64,000 nt of DNA from Azospirillum formosense (GCF_040500525.1 NZ_CP159402.1:186001-250000); one strand, 5' to 3'. Positions 38,659 to 46,832 are shown, counted from the stretch's first letter. Notes: generated by a model not told the origin, from the sequence alone. Numbers and translations: made by a program.

Positions 38659-39354
38659 ATGAGCCGGAACCCCATCGACCCGTCACCGGACCGCTTGCCG
38701 CGGCAGCTCCCGATCTTCCCGCTCGCGGGGGTCCTGCTGCTGCCGCGCGGGCGCCTGCCGTTGAACATCTTCGAGCCGCGCTACCTCGCGATGGTCGAGG
38801 ACGTGCTGGCCGGCGACCGCATGATCGGCATGGTCCAGCCGACCGATCCGGCCTGCCGCCTGCGCGAGCCGGCGGTCTACGGCACCGGCTGCGCCGGGCG
38901 CATCACCAGCTTCGCCGAGACCGAGGACGGCCGCTACCTGATCACCCTGACCGGGGTCAGCCGCTTCGCGATCATGCGGGAGCTGGAGGGCCAGCGCGGC
39001 TACCGCCGGGTCGCCGCGGACTGGGACCGCTTCTCCGGCGACCTGATCGACCCGCTGGAGCGCGGCGGGAGCCTGGGCGACGGCTGCGGGCTGGACCGCC
39101 CGCGTCTGCTGGCCGGGCTGAAGGGCTATTTCAAGATGCAGGGGCTGTCGGTCGACTGGAAGGCCATCGACGGCACGCCGGACGAGCGGCTGGTCACCTC
39201 GCTGGCGATGATCTGCCCCTTCTCGCCCAGCGAAAAGCAGGCCCTTCTGGAGACGCCCGACCTGCCGGAGCGCGCGAAGCTCTTGATCGCCCTGGTCGAG
39301 ATGGCCATTCTCGACGGCCACGAGGGCGACGGCGGCAACGCGCTGCGTCACTGA
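38659..39354 (+). CDS. LON peptidase substrate-binding domain protein
   Basis: A 231-residue protein consisting of the Lon N-terminal (LON_substr_bdg) domain without ATPase or protease parts. Typical blocks are LPIFPLAGVLLLPRGRLPLNIFEPRYLAMVEDVL in order (positions about 17-50), GCAGRITSF and LITLTGVSRF. Such stand-alone proteins follow cnoX in most alphaproteobacteria. The role is unknown, perhaps adaptor or chaperone-like. Trm112 and DUF971 genes come next. Confidence 0.92.
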   Translation: MSRNPIDPSPDRLPRQLPIFPLAGVLLLPRGRLPLNIFEPRYLAMVEDVLAGDRMIGMVQPTDPACRLREPAVYGTGCAGRITSFAETEDGRYLITLTGVSRFAIMRELEGQRGYRRVAADWDRFSGDLIDPLERGGSLGDGCGLDRPRLLAGLKGYFKMQGLSVDWKAIDGTPDERLVTSLAMICPFSPSEKQALLETPDLPERAKLLIALVEMAILDGHEGDGGNALRH

Positions 39355-39402
39355 CCGTTTCCTTCGACCGACACTGCACCTTCCGACTGCGAGGCCCGAT
39401 CC

Positions 39403-39639
39403 ATGAGCGCCCATCCCCACGACGACACGCCCGCCGACGGCAAGACGCAGGCGCGCGTCGATCCGAAGCTTCTGGAAATCCTCGTCTGCCCGCTGACCAA
39501 GGGGCCGCTGCGCTACGACGCCGAGCGCGCCGAGCTGATCAGCGACCGCGCCGGGCTCGCCTATCCGATCCGCGACGGCATTCCGATCATGCTGATCGAC
39601 GAGGCCCGCAGCCTCGACGGGAAGCCGGGGGCGGCCTGA
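39403..39639 (+). CDS. Trm112 family protein
   Basis: A 78-residue protein with the Trm112/YcaR core [17 protein letters not shown] and [14 protein letters not shown]. Eukaryotic Trm112 activates several methyltransferases of tRNA, rRNA and release factors; bacterial forms are less known. Only one Cys remains of the zinc-binding set. Its stop overlaps the next start by one base (TGATG), so translation is coupled to the DUF971 gene. Confidence 0.92.
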   Translation: MSAHPHDDTPADGKTQARVDPKLLEILVCPLTKGPLRYDAERAELISDRAGLAYPIRDGIPIMLIDEARSLDGKPGAA

Positions 39640-40043
39640 TGTCCGACGAGCAATTCGCGTCGGACGCCTTCGGCACGAAGCATTGGCCGGTGGAAGTCCG
39701 GCTGAAGAAGGAGGAGAAGCGGCTGGAGGTCGATTTCGACAACGGCCGGACCTTCTCCTACCCGGCGGAGTTCCTGCGCGTCCACAGCCCCAGCGCCGAG
39801 GTGCAGGGGCACGGTCCGGGCCAGAAGCAGACCGTCTCGGCCCGCCGCCACGTCGGCATCATGAGCCTGGAGGCCATCGGCCACTACGCCCTGCGGATCG
39901 TCTTCGACGACCTGCACGACAGCGGCATCTACTCCTGGAAGCTGCTGTACGAGCTGGGCGAGGACCAGGACCGCCTGTGGGCGGAGTATGTGGCGGAACT
40001 GGAAGCCAAGGGGCTGAGCCGCGATCCCCGCGGCCGGCGCTGA
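39639..40043 (+). CDS. DUF971 (GBBH-like N-terminal domain) protein
   Basis: A 134-residue protein matching DUF971, the small domain also found at the N-terminus of gamma-butyrobetaine hydroxylases. Motifs include WPVEVRLKKEEKRLEVDFDN, SYPAEFLRVHSPSAEV, ALRIVFDDLHDSGIYSW and LLYELG. Stand-alone forms are linked to Fe-S cluster or Mrp/ApbC proteins in some genomes; the function is unproven. The one-base overlap with the Trm112 gene shows coupled expression. A terminator follows. Confidence 0.92.
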   Translation: MSDEQFASDAFGTKHWPVEVRLKKEEKRLEVDFDNGRTFSYPAEFLRVHSPSAEVQGHGPGQKQTVSARRHVGIMSLEAIGHYALRIVFDDLHDSGIYSWKLLYELGEDQDRLWAEYVAELEAKGLSRDPRGRR

Positions 40044-40054
40044 CGCGATGGAAG

Positions 40055-40087
40055 GCGGGGGCGGCTCCGGCCGAGGCCCCGCTTTTT
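40055..40087 (+). terminator. Rho-independent terminator after DUF971
   Basis: GCGGGG pairs with CCCCGC around a GC-rich loop that can fold further, with TTTTT after the stem. It ends the cnoX-LON-Trm112-DUF971 group. Confidence 0.65.
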
Positions 40088-40204
40088 CCATGTGGCTTGT
40101 CCGGGCGGCTTTTTCAGGTGGCCTTTCCGGACACCGGGGCGCGGCGTGTTGCGCTTTCATGAAAAGGGCGTAGATAGGCCCATCGACCGTTCCTCCGCCG
40201 CAGG

Positions 40205-40615
40205 ATGACCGCCGTGACCGCGACCGACCCGCCCGGCGCGACCGCCAGCCAGACCGCCGCCCCCGACACCGATCCGCCGCCTGTGGGCGGCGCCGGGTTG
40301 CCCGTTCCCACCACGCCAGCACCGGACACGGCGCCGGACGGCCCGCCACCGCCGCCGCCACCGCCGCCGACGGGCGGCTGGGGCTGGGCGGGCGGCTATG
40401 GGCGGCGCGGCAGCGCCCTGCGGCAGAGGCTGGCCGCGCATCTGGCGGCCCGGCGGCGCAAGCGGCGCGCCTGGGCGCGCGACATCGCGCGGATCGTCCT
40501 GGTGGTGTCGACACTGGCGCTCGCCGTGCTGGCCGTGGAGATCGCGCGCAAGGCCGTCGTCGTGCTGAACCGCGCTGATCTGGGCATCGTCCACCTCTTC
40601 GGGGAGCGCGGCTGA
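40205..40615 (+). CDS. Proline-rich single-span membrane protein of unknown function
   Basis: A 136-residue protein, not recognised. Residues 1-60 are Pro/Thr/Ala-rich with a run of nine prolines; then GGWGWAGGYGRRG, an Arg-rich stretch (LAARRRKRRAWARD) and one hydrophobic span near residues 97-113 (IVLVVSTLALAVLAVEIA). By the positive-inside rule the N-terminus should be cytoplasmic. GCAGG precedes the ATG directly. No known domain. Confidence 0.55.
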   Translation: MTAVTATDPPGATASQTAAPDTDPPPVGGAGLPVPTTPAPDTAPDGPPPPPPPPPTGGWGWAGGYGRRGSALRQRLAAHLAARRRKRRAWARDIARIVLVVSTLALAVLAVEIARKAVVVLNRADLGIVHLFGERG

Positions 40616-40624
40616 AGCGCTTGA

Positions 40625-40651
40625 TGTTCCCTCTCCCCAGAGGAGAGAGGG
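40625..40651. repeat. Short palindromic repeat fragment
   Basis: CCCTCTCCCC-AGAGGAGAGAGGG forms an imperfect hairpin in the gap between two convergent genes; it resembles one arm of the longer repeat at 50231. Confidence 0.4.
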
Positions 40652-40682
40652 CTAAAATGGCCGAACGCAGGCGAAGTGCTCC

Positions 40683-41042
40683 TCAGGGCAGGATGACCAC
40701 GTAGCGTTTCGTCGTGGTCTCCAGCACCTCCCACACGCCGTCGAATCCCGGCTCCAGCGTGAAGCGGTCGCCGGGGCCGACCAGCCAGCGGCGCCCGTCG
40801 GCGTGGCTGATGGCGCTGCTGCCCTCCAGGATCTCGCAATACTCCCACTCGTCGTAGACGATCCGCCAGGAACCGGGGGTGGAGCGCCAGACCCCGGCGA
40901 AGCGCTTGCCGTCCGCCGACTCGTACTCGTTCCAGGTGGTGAAGACCGGGGCGCCGGACAGGACGCGCTCGGCGGCCGGACCGCCGGTCTCGGGCTCCGC
41001 GGCGGGGCGGGCGGGGTCGGTCAGCAGGGCGAAGCTCATCAT
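40683..41042 (-). CDS. Cupin domain protein (DUF861-like)
   Basis: A 119-residue protein with a single small beta-barrel. Key pieces are FAGVWRSTPGSWRIVYDEWEY (residues about 47-67), CEILEGSSAISHADG and GPGDRFTLEPGFDGVWEV, a pattern like the DUF861/EutQ-type cupins. The metal-binding His residues are only partly present. Start chosen at the first of two adjacent ATG codons, with GGGAGA upstream. It follows the HAD phosphatase gene by about 11 bp and shares its transcript. Confidence 0.88.
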   Translation of the reverse strand: MMSFALLTDPARPAAEPETGGPAAERVLSGAPVFTTWNEYESADGKRFAGVWRSTPGSWRIVYDEWEYCEILEGSSAISHADGRRWLVGPGDRFTLEPGFDGVWEVLETTTKRYVVILP

Positions 41043-41053
41043 GGGTCTCCCAT

Positions 41054-41740
41054 TCACCAGGCGGCGAGCAGCGGCGGCAGGCCGTGGAGGCTGTCGATGC
41101 GGCGGTAGTTCTCGGTGGGCGGCTCGGCCACCTCGTGCGCCCAGGTGACGTGGTAGGGCACATGCACGGCGTGGCCGCCCACGGCCAGCACGGGCAGGAT
41201 GTCGGACCGCACGGAATTGCCCACCATGACGAAGCGCGCCGGGTCCACCCCGTGCCGGTCGAGCAGGCGGCGGTAGGTGGCCGGGTCCTTCTCGCTGACG
41301 ATCTCGATGGCGTCGAAGCGCTCGGCGAGGCCGGAGCGGGCGATCTTGCTTTCCTGGTCGAACAGGTCGCCCTTGGTGACGAGCAGCAGCCGGTAGCGCC
41401 CGGCCAGCCCCTCCACCACCTCCTGAACCCCGTCCAGCAGGTCGACCGGGTGCTCCAGCATTGCCTTGCCGAACTCGACGAGGCTCTGGATGTCCCGCCC
41501 GCCGATGCGTCCGTCGGTCAGGTCCACCGCCGTCTCGATCATCGACAGGACGAAGCCCTTGATGCCGTAGCCGTAGACGCGAAGGTTGTCGCGCTCCGCC
41601 TGGAGCAGCCGGCGGTCGATGTCCGCCGGATCGGCCAGATGGTTGGCGAGCAGCGCGCGGAAGCGGTCCTGCGTCATCGAGAACAGGGACTCGTTGTGCC
41701 ACAGCGTGTCGTCGCCGTCGAAGGCGATGGTGTCGATCAT
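41054..41740 (-). CDS. HAD family hydrolase
   Basis: A 228-residue haloacid-dehalogenase superfamily protein, probably a small-molecule phosphatase. Motif I is FDGDDTLWHNE, with a Gly between the usual DxD, so the first Asp is nucleophile; motif II is LLLVTKGD, and the end motif is VGNSVRSDILPVLAVGG. An alpha-helical cap lies between. The ATG at 41740 gives the family start MIDTIAFDGDD. Operon with the cupin gene. Confidence 0.92.
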   Translation of the reverse strand: MIDTIAFDGDDTLWHNESLFSMTQDRFRALLANHLADPADIDRRLLQAERDNLRVYGYGIKGFVLSMIETAVDLTDGRIGGRDIQSLVEFGKAMLEHPVDLLDGVQEVVEGLAGRYRLLLVTKGDLFDQESKIARSGLAERFDAIEIVSEKDPATYRRLLDRHGVDPARFVMVGNSVRSDILPVLAVGGHAVHVPYHVTWAHEVAEPPTENYRRIDSLHGLPPLLAAW

Positions 41741-42041
41741 GGAAGAACTCGGTGTCGGACGACGGTCGGAACCAGAGGTAGGACGTGCCGCGGCGCCTGT
41801 CCAGCGCTCCGTTTTAAACCCTGTTTGTTGGTGGACTGCACAATTTGTGGCGCCCAAAAGCTGTGCATTCGTCCATTATTCTTGCATCGGTGATATTCCT
41901 ACGACAGCTATCGAGAAAGCTCACGGCTCGCATACCCACATGGCGGTGGCGGGTTTGCGCGGGATGAGCAATATTCTTTCTCACAAAGCGAGGGCGCGGC
42001 GGCCACTTCCGGCAGGCCCCCTCGGGACCTTCAAAGATAGG
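41741..42041. other. Intergenic region between HAD and DUF1127 genes
   Basis: About 300 bases between divergent genes, AT-rich from 41810 to 41910, no gene seen. Promoters for both sides should lie here; none is clear. Confidence 0.4.
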
Positions 42042-42269
42042 ATGACCACCATGGCAATCGCTCTGCGCACGGCCCCCTCCGGCCGTACCCTGCGCCCTGC
42101 TCCGGTGGCGTATGTGCTGGACAGCGTTCTGGACACGTTCGCCCTGTGGCGGCAGCGCACCATCACCCGCCGCGAGCTGGCTCGCCTGGACGACCGGATG
42201 CTGCACGACATCGGCATCTCCCAGTTCGACGTCGAAGACGAGATCAGCAAGCCGTTCTGGAAGGCTTGA
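42042..42269 (+). CDS. DUF1127 domain protein (YjiS-like)
   Basis: A 75-residue, strongly basic protein. The C-terminal half, TITRRELARLDDRMLHDIG followed by ISQFDVEDEI, is the DUF1127 signature. In Agrobacterium and Rhodobacter such small proteins affect phosphate and RNA-related stress physiology. A second in-frame ATG at 42051 is possible. A terminator follows at 42302. Confidence 0.92.
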   Translation: MTTMAIALRTAPSGRTLRPAPVAYVLDSVLDTFALWRQRTITRRELARLDDRMLHDIGISQFDVEDEISKPFWKA

Positions 42270-42301
42270 TGCCGTCGTCACGGCGGCGGGAGACCGCAAG
42301 G

Positions 42302-42337
42302 AAAAGGGCCGCCCCTGTGTAAGGGAGCGGCCTTTTT
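42302..42337 (+). terminator. Rho-independent terminator of the DUF1127 gene
   Basis: AAAAGGGCCGC pairs with GCGGCCTTTTT around a 13-base loop. Confidence 0.8.
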
Positions 42338-42360
42338 CGCATTTGGGTCCCGTTTCCGGC

Positions 42361-42470
42361 GTCTGCCCCCTCCCCGACCCTCCCCCTCTGCGAGGGAGAG
42401 GGTGCCTTCTGCGAAGCGGTGGCCAGTCCCCTCCACCTCGAAGAGGGGGAGGGTTAGGGAGGGGGCAGCA
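42361..42470. repeat. Dispersed palindromic repeat, copy B
   Basis: CTGCCCCCTCCCCGACCCTC at one end and a GAGGGTTAGGGAGGGGGCAG at the other form a long inverted repeat, with CTGCGAAGCGGTGG and smaller palindromes inside. Clearly the same family as the copy at 18079. Confidence 0.75.
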
Positions 42471-42483
42471 GAAGCTGGACATG

Positions 42484-42521
42484 AAAAAGGCCACTCTTCC
42501 CGCAGGAAGAGTGGCCTTTTT
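42484..42521. terminator. Strong bidirectional terminator after the decarboxylase gene
   Basis: AAAAAGGCCACTCTTCC and GGAAGAGTGGCCTTTTT form a perfect 17-bp stem with a CGCA loop. It ends the minus-strand decarboxylase transcript. Confidence 0.9.
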
Positions 42522-42542
42522 CTTAACCGAACCGCCGCCCGA

Positions 42543-43679
42543 TCAGATGCAGATCTGCTGGAGCGGGGCGAAGCCGTTGAAGCAGACCGCCGAGTAGGTC
42601 GTCGTGTAGGCGCCCGTGGCGTGGATGCGCACGCGGTCGCCGGCCTTCAGGTCCATCGGCAGCTTGTACTCGGCGCGCTCGTAGAGCACGTCGGCGCTGT
42701 CGCAGGTCGGGCCGGCCAGCACGACCGCCTCGGTGTCGCCTTCCCCGTCGTCCCCCATCACTTGGATCGGGTACTGGATCGCCTCGTCCATCGTCTCGGC
42801 GAGACCGCTGAACTTGCCGATGTCCAGATAGACCCAGCGCTTCACGTCGTTGGCAGACTTGCGGGAGACGAGGACGACCTCGCTCTCGATGATGCCGGCG
42901 TTGCCGACCATGCTGCGGCCCGGCTCCACGATGGCTTCCGGCAGGCGGTTGCCGAAGTGGGTGCGCAGGGACTCGAAGATGGCCTGCCCGTAGGCGGTGG
43001 TCTCCGGCACGTCGGTGCGGTAGCGGGTGGGGAAGCCGCCGCCCAGGTTGATCATGCCGAGGTCGACGCCCAGCACCTCAAGCTCGCGGAACAGCTGCGC
43101 CACCTGGAAGATGGCGTGGTCCCACTGCATCAGGTCCTTCTGCTGCGAGCCGACGTGGAAGGACACGCCGTAGGGAACGACGTTCATGCCCTTGGCCTTC
43201 AGCAGCAGCTCGCGCGCCATGGCGAGGTCGCAGCCGAACTTGCGCGACAGCGGCCACTCGGCGCCCTCGCCGGAGGTCAGGATGCGGCAGAAGACGCGGG
43301 CGCCGGGGGCGGCGCGGGCGATCTTCTCCAGCTCCGCCTCGCTGTCGAAGGCGAACAGGCGCACGCCCAGCTCGAAGGCGCGGCGGATGTCCGCTTCCTT
43401 CTTGATGGTGTTGCCGTAGGAGATGCGCTCCGGCGCGCAGCCGGCGGCCAGAACCATCTGGATTTCCGGGACGCTGGCGGTGTCGAAGGCCGAGCCCAGA
43501 CGGGTCAGCAGGCCGAGGATCTCCGGTGCCGGATTGGCCTTCACGGCGTAGAAGATCTTGGCGTCCGGGAGCGCTTCCTCCAGGTCGTGGTAGTTCGCTT
43601 CCACGACGTCCAGATCGACGACGAGGCACGGGGTCTGCGGACGCTGCTCTTCGAAAAAGCGCGCAATCTTATCGGTCAT
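42543..43679 (-). CDS. Type III (alanine-racemase-fold) ornithine/lysine decarboxylase
   Basis: A 378-residue PLP enzyme making putrescine (or cadaverine). It has FYAVKANPAP with the PLP Lys47, GVSFHVGSQQ, the phosphate-binding NLGGGFPTRY and EPGRSMVGNAG, and the active-site GPTCDSADVLYE with Cys326, which reaches across the dimer. This type is the usual alphaproteobacterial and eukaryote-like ODC. Substrate choice between ornithine and lysine is not settled by the sequence. The leader upstream holds a short ORF and hairpins, suggesting attenuation. Terminator at 42484. Confidence 0.94.
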   Translation of the reverse strand: MTDKIARFFEEQRPQTPCLVVDLDVVEANYHDLEEALPDAKIFYAVKANPAPEILGLLTRLGSAFDTASVPEIQMVLAAGCAPERISYGNTIKKEADIRRAFELGVRLFAFDSEAELEKIARAAPGARVFCRILTSGEGAEWPLSRKFGCDLAMARELLLKAKGMNVVPYGVSFHVGSQQKDLMQWDHAIFQVAQLFRELEVLGVDLGMINLGGGFPTRYRTDVPETTAYGQAIFESLRTHFGNRLPEAIVEPGRSMVGNAGIIESEVVLVSRKSANDVKRWVYLDIGKFSGLAETMDEAIQYPIQVMGDDGEGDTEAVVLAGPTCDSADVLYERAEYKLPMDLKAGDRVRIHATGAYTTTYSAVCFNGFAPLQQICI

Positions 43680-43722
43680 CTCAGTCTCCCGGACGCAAGA
43701 TGAAGGTGTCGGACGAATTGTG

Positions 43723-43753
43723 AAAAAGCAGGGGCGGAGCGGCCGCGCGCTGC
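43723..43753 (-). terminator. Possible attenuator hairpin in the decarboxylase leader
   Basis: On the minus strand GCAG-CGC-GCGG pairs with CCGC-CC-CTGC and TTTTT follows, 44 bases before the decarboxylase ATG. The palindrome CTGACCGGTCAG at 43753-43764 adjoins it and overlaps its first base, so could compete with it. Proposed as a conditional terminator. Confidence 0.4.
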
Positions 43754-43777
43754 TGACCGGTCAGAAAGAAAAGACGG

Positions 43778-43900
43778 TCAGGCGCTCAGGCCGCCCATAC
43801 TGGACTGCCGTGTCGCCTTGCGGGGAAGAGCTGAACGGGACAGAACCGGAAAGAGTCGGAGACGGGTGAGCCGGCGCCCACCCACAACAACATGAACCAT
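43778..43900 (-). CDS. Putative leader peptide of the ornithine decarboxylase gene
   Basis: A 40-codon ORF whose ATG at 43900 has a near-perfect ribosome site (GGAGGT, 5 bases before). The product is Arg-rich, beginning MVHVVVGGRRLTRLRLFPVL; seven of its 40 residues are Arg. It ends 98 bases before the decarboxylase start, and a terminator-like hairpin lies between. In enterobacteria the SpeFL leader peptide stalls ribosomes with ornithine, and alphaproteobacteria have a described speF leader RNA motif upstream of such genes. A matching role here is inferred, not shown. Confidence 0.55.
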   Translation of the reverse strand: MVHVVVGGRRLTRLRLFPVLSRSALPRKATRQSSMGGLSA

Positions 43901-44121
43901 CGTAACCTCCAAGACGCCGCCTTGCTTAAGGGACGGTCGGGGATCACGCGTTACGTCGTTGCATAACCACATCTCGAAAAGGACGAGGGGCGGGCCAGCG
44001 GCACGTGCGCTTGCGAGTTGCGGTTACATAGATCGAACCGGCCGCCTTTTAAAGTGAAAAATGCGACCGGGCGCAAAAAAGTAGCAAGCGTTACGCAAAG
44101 GTAAAAATAGGGAGGAATAAC
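43901..44121. other. Divergent control region of decarboxylase and MgtC genes
   Basis: About 220 bases with AT-rich tracts around 44045-44110. The promoters of both genes should lie here. AGGGAGGA gives a strong ribosome site for the MgtC gene. No clear -35/-10 pair was found. Confidence 0.4.
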
Positions 44122-44595
44122 ATGGACTTGAGTACGGCCATTCCGGTCTGGGACATGGCGGCCCGGCTGGCTGCGGCGGCGGTTTGCGGGGCGGCGCTGG
44201 GACTCGACCGCGAGATCCGGGGCAAGGCGGCGGGGCTGCGCACCCACACGCTGGTGGCCATCAGCGCGGCGGTGACCACCCTGGTTGCGCTGGAGCTTTA
44301 CTGGGGCATGGCCGGGAAGGGGACCGGCGGGGGCGACATGGATCCCACCCGCGTCATCCAGGGCATCGCCCAGGCCATCGGCTTCATCAGCGCCGGGGTG
44401 ATGTTCCGCGCAGGGACCACGGTGCGCGGGGCGACCACCGCGGCGGTGATCTGGATGGCCGGCGCGCTGGGCATCGCCTGCGGAGCTGGTTTTTATGTGC
44501 TGGCGGGGATGGCGCTGGCGCTCTGCCTCGCCGTCACCATTGTCTTCTCCTACGTCCTGCGCTGGATACCTGAGTCCGTCAAGTCCGAGGACTGA
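44122..44595 (+). CDS. MgtC/SapB family membrane protein
   Basis: A 157-residue inner-membrane protein with four to five predicted spans. It shows the MgtC core: GLDREIRGKAAGLRTHTLVA, then GFISAGVMFR (Gly-rich span) and GATTAAVIWMAGALGIACGAG. It lacks the C-terminal ACT-like domain of Salmonella MgtC, so it is of the short SapB-like type. MgtC proteins help at low magnesium and modulate ATP synthase. Divergent from the decarboxylase gene. Its 3' end overlaps the convergent exporter gene by 17 bp. Confidence 0.92.
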   Translation: MDLSTAIPVWDMAARLAAAAVCGAALGLDREIRGKAAGLRTHTLVAISAAVTTLVALELYWGMAGKGTGGGDMDPTRVIQGIAQAIGFISAGVMFRAGTTVRGATTAAVIWMAGALGIACGAGFYVLAGMALALCLAVTIVFSYVLRWIPESVKSED

Positions 44596-45763
44596 CCAGA
44601 AGCCGGTGGGCCAGCGCGCCGCCGAGAGCGACCAGCCCGATCGCGGTCATCATGGGAAGCTGGCTGTCCGCGTGGGTGTGGCCGAGCACCACGCCGATCA
44701 GAGCCGCCACGGTCATCTGCACGAAGCCGACCAGCGAGGAGGCCAGCCCGGCCATCATCGGGTAGGGGCCGACCGCCCCGGCCATGGCGTTGGGCAGGGT
44801 CAGCCCGGCGCCCAGCATGAACAGGAAGACGGGACCCACCACCGCCGCCAGATGCAGCACCCCGCCCAGCGCCAGCCCCACCCCCAGCAGCCCGCCCGCC
44901 AGAGACACCGCCGTGCCGGTGCGGATCATCCGCGGGCCGCCCAGCCGCGCGCTCAGCCGCCCGGCCAGGAAGGAGCCCACGGCGTAGCCCAGCACCACCG
45001 CGCCGAAGCTCGCCCCGTACTGCGCGGGCGTCAGGTGCAGTCGTCCGATCAGCACGAAGCTGGACCCGGAAATGAAGGCGAAGATGCCGCTGTAGGCGAA
45101 GGCCACCGTCAGCATCTGCCCGACGAAGCCGCGATCGCGCAGCAGCAGCGCGTAGTTGGCGAGCAGCCGGCCGGGCTGCAGCGCCGTCTCGTCGCGGTTG
45201 GCGTTGGTCTCGCCCATCAGGGTCCAGGTGGCGGCCAGGATCAGCGCGGCGAAGCTGGTCAGCAGCAGGAAGTTGCTCCGCCAGCCGAACCACTCCGTCA
45301 GGACGCCGCCCAGGATCGGGCCGGCGGCGGGGGCCAGCGTCATCGCCATCGCCATGTAGGCCAGCACGGTGGCCGCCCGGTCGCGCCCGAAGACGTCGCG
45401 CACCACCGCCCGCGCCACCACCGGCCCGCAGCAGGCGCCCAGTGCCTGGAAGAAGCGGGCGACGATCAAAGTCTCGATGTCGTCGGTCAGCGCGCAGGCC
45501 GCACTCGCCACCAGATAGATGAGGATGCCGCCGAGCAGGGCGGGCCGCCGTCCGAACCGGTCGGACACCGGCCCGTAGACGAGCTGCGACACCGCGAAGC
45601 CGGCGAGGAAGACCGACAGGGTGAGCTGCACCGTGGCGATGTCCGTGCCGAACACGGTGACCAGGGTCGGCAGGGAGGGCAGGTAGAGGTCGGTGGACAG
45701 CGGGCCGAAGGCGACGAGCGCCGTCAGCAGCACGCGGACGGTCAGGGAATCGGGACGGGGCAT
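44579..45763 (-). CDS. Bcr/CflA family multidrug efflux MFS transporter
   Basis: A 394-residue, 12-span transporter of the DHA1 family. It has the start STDLYLPSLPTLVTVFGTD and the loop GPVSDRFGRRPALLGG (motif A), followed by motif C-like LAPAAGPILGGVL. Close to Bcr (bicyclomycin) and CflA exporters. The actual drugs are unknown. Its last codons overlap those of the convergent MgtC gene. Confidence 0.93.
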   Translation of the reverse strand: MPRPDSLTVRVLLTALVAFGPLSTDLYLPSLPTLVTVFGTDIATVQLTLSVFLAGFAVSQLVYGPVSDRFGRRPALLGGILIYLVASAACALTDDIETLIVARFFQALGACCGPVVARAVVRDVFGRDRAATVLAYMAMAMTLAPAAGPILGGVLTEWFGWRSNFLLLTSFAALILAATWTLMGETNANRDETALQPGRLLANYALLLRDRGFVGQMLTVAFAYSGIFAFISGSSFVLIGRLHLTPAQYGASFGAVVLGYAVGSFLAGRLSARLGGPRMIRTGTAVSLAGGLLGVGLALGGVLHLAAVVGPVFLFMLGAGLTLPNAMAGAVGPYPMMAGLASSLVGFVQMTVAALIGVVLGHTHADSQLPMMTAIGLVALGGALAHRLLVSPRT

Positions 45764-45827
45764 GGAGGGAGTCGGGCCGAAGGACGGAGGGAGGAGCGCA
45801 CTCTAGCAGAGGCGCGGCGCGACCCCG

Positions 45828-46634
45828 TCACGGCGTTTCGGTATGACCGTCATTTGCAAATGAAACCATTTCCGTCCCGTCCCCGCCGCCTTCGCCATAG
45901 CGCAGCAGCCGCGCGCCGTTGGCCTTCAGCCAGAGGCGCGGCGTGCGCACGTCGCCGGTCAACTGCGCGCACAGCGTCCAGAAGCGCTGGGAGTGGTTCA
46001 TCTCGCGCAGATGCGCCACCTCGTGCCCCACCACGTAATCCAGAACGGACTCCGGCGTCAGGATCAGCCGCCAGGAGAAGGAGAGCCGCCCGGTGGCCGA
46101 GCAGCTTCCCCAGCGGCTCTTGGTGTCGCGCACGGTGACGGCGGCGACCCGCGCGCCGATCAGCGCGGCCTTGGCGCGCGACCGCTCGGCCAGCTCGCGC
46201 CGCGCCTCCGCCATCAGGAAGTCGCGCACCCGGCGGGCGACATGCTCGGCCCGGCCGCCGACCAGGATCGCGCCGTTCTCGCGCCGGGTCGCCCCGCGCA
46301 GGTCGGGGTTGTGCCGGATGACATGGTCGGTGCCGAGATAGGGCACCACCGCCCCGTCGGCGAAGGGAAGCTGCGGCGGCAGGGCGGCCAGCCGCGCCCG
46401 CACCCAGCCGTCGTGCCGCCCGACGAAGCGCAGCGCCTCGGCCTCCGGGACGCCCACCGGGATCACCACCTGGATCAGCCCGCGCCCGGCGTCCACCCGC
46501 AGGGTCATCCGGCGGGCGCGGGCGCTTTCCCGCAATTCCAGCGGCACGGGCAGGCCGGCGACGGCCAGCGCGCGCGGGGCCTTGGGGCGTGGGGCGTGGG
46601 TTTTGGAAGGGTGGGATTTGCGGCGGAAGAGCAT
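45828..46634 (-). CDS. M48-type metallopeptidase of the YgjP/DUF45 family
   Basis: A 268-residue cytoplasmic protein with the zinc motif in VVGHEVAHLREMNHSQRFW, then a third ligand region in the WxLCAQL segment. RDTKSRWGSCSATGRLSFSW before it is characteristic of YgjP-type peptidases. Substrate unknown. The ATG at 46634 (MLFRRKS) is preferred to an upstream one at 46670. It ends about 65 bp after the exporter's start, on the same strand. Confidence 0.9.
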   Translation of the reverse strand: MLFRRKSHPSKTHAPRPKAPRALAVAGLPVPLELRESARARRMTLRVDAGRGLIQVVIPVGVPEAEALRFVGRHDGWVRARLAALPPQLPFADGAVVPYLGTDHVIRHNPDLRGATRRENGAILVGGRAEHVARRVRDFLMAEARRELAERSRAKAALIGARVAAVTVRDTKSRWGSCSATGRLSFSWRLILTPESVLDYVVGHEVAHLREMNHSQRFWTLCAQLTGDVRTPRLWLKANGARLLRYGEGGGDGTEMVSFANDGHTETP

Positions 46635-46832
46635 ACCTGACTTATAGCCCGCAAGGCCGGCCGGGGCCAATGGGAGCCTTCTCTTTCACATTCAAACGGA
46701 ATTTGTCCCAAGTGAGTTTTGCATGTGATATTTGACTCGGATGGGCAAGTGGCCGGATAAGTGTGCTCTGATCTCAGTTTTTGCGGTGAAGTTGTGGCCG
46801 AGTATACCCAGAAGAACTCAACCGAAAGTCAT

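Noticed and set aside
42361..42470. Possible CRISPR-like array in the repeat before the decarboxylase gene
   Set aside because: No regular repeat-spacer pattern; it is one nested palindrome.
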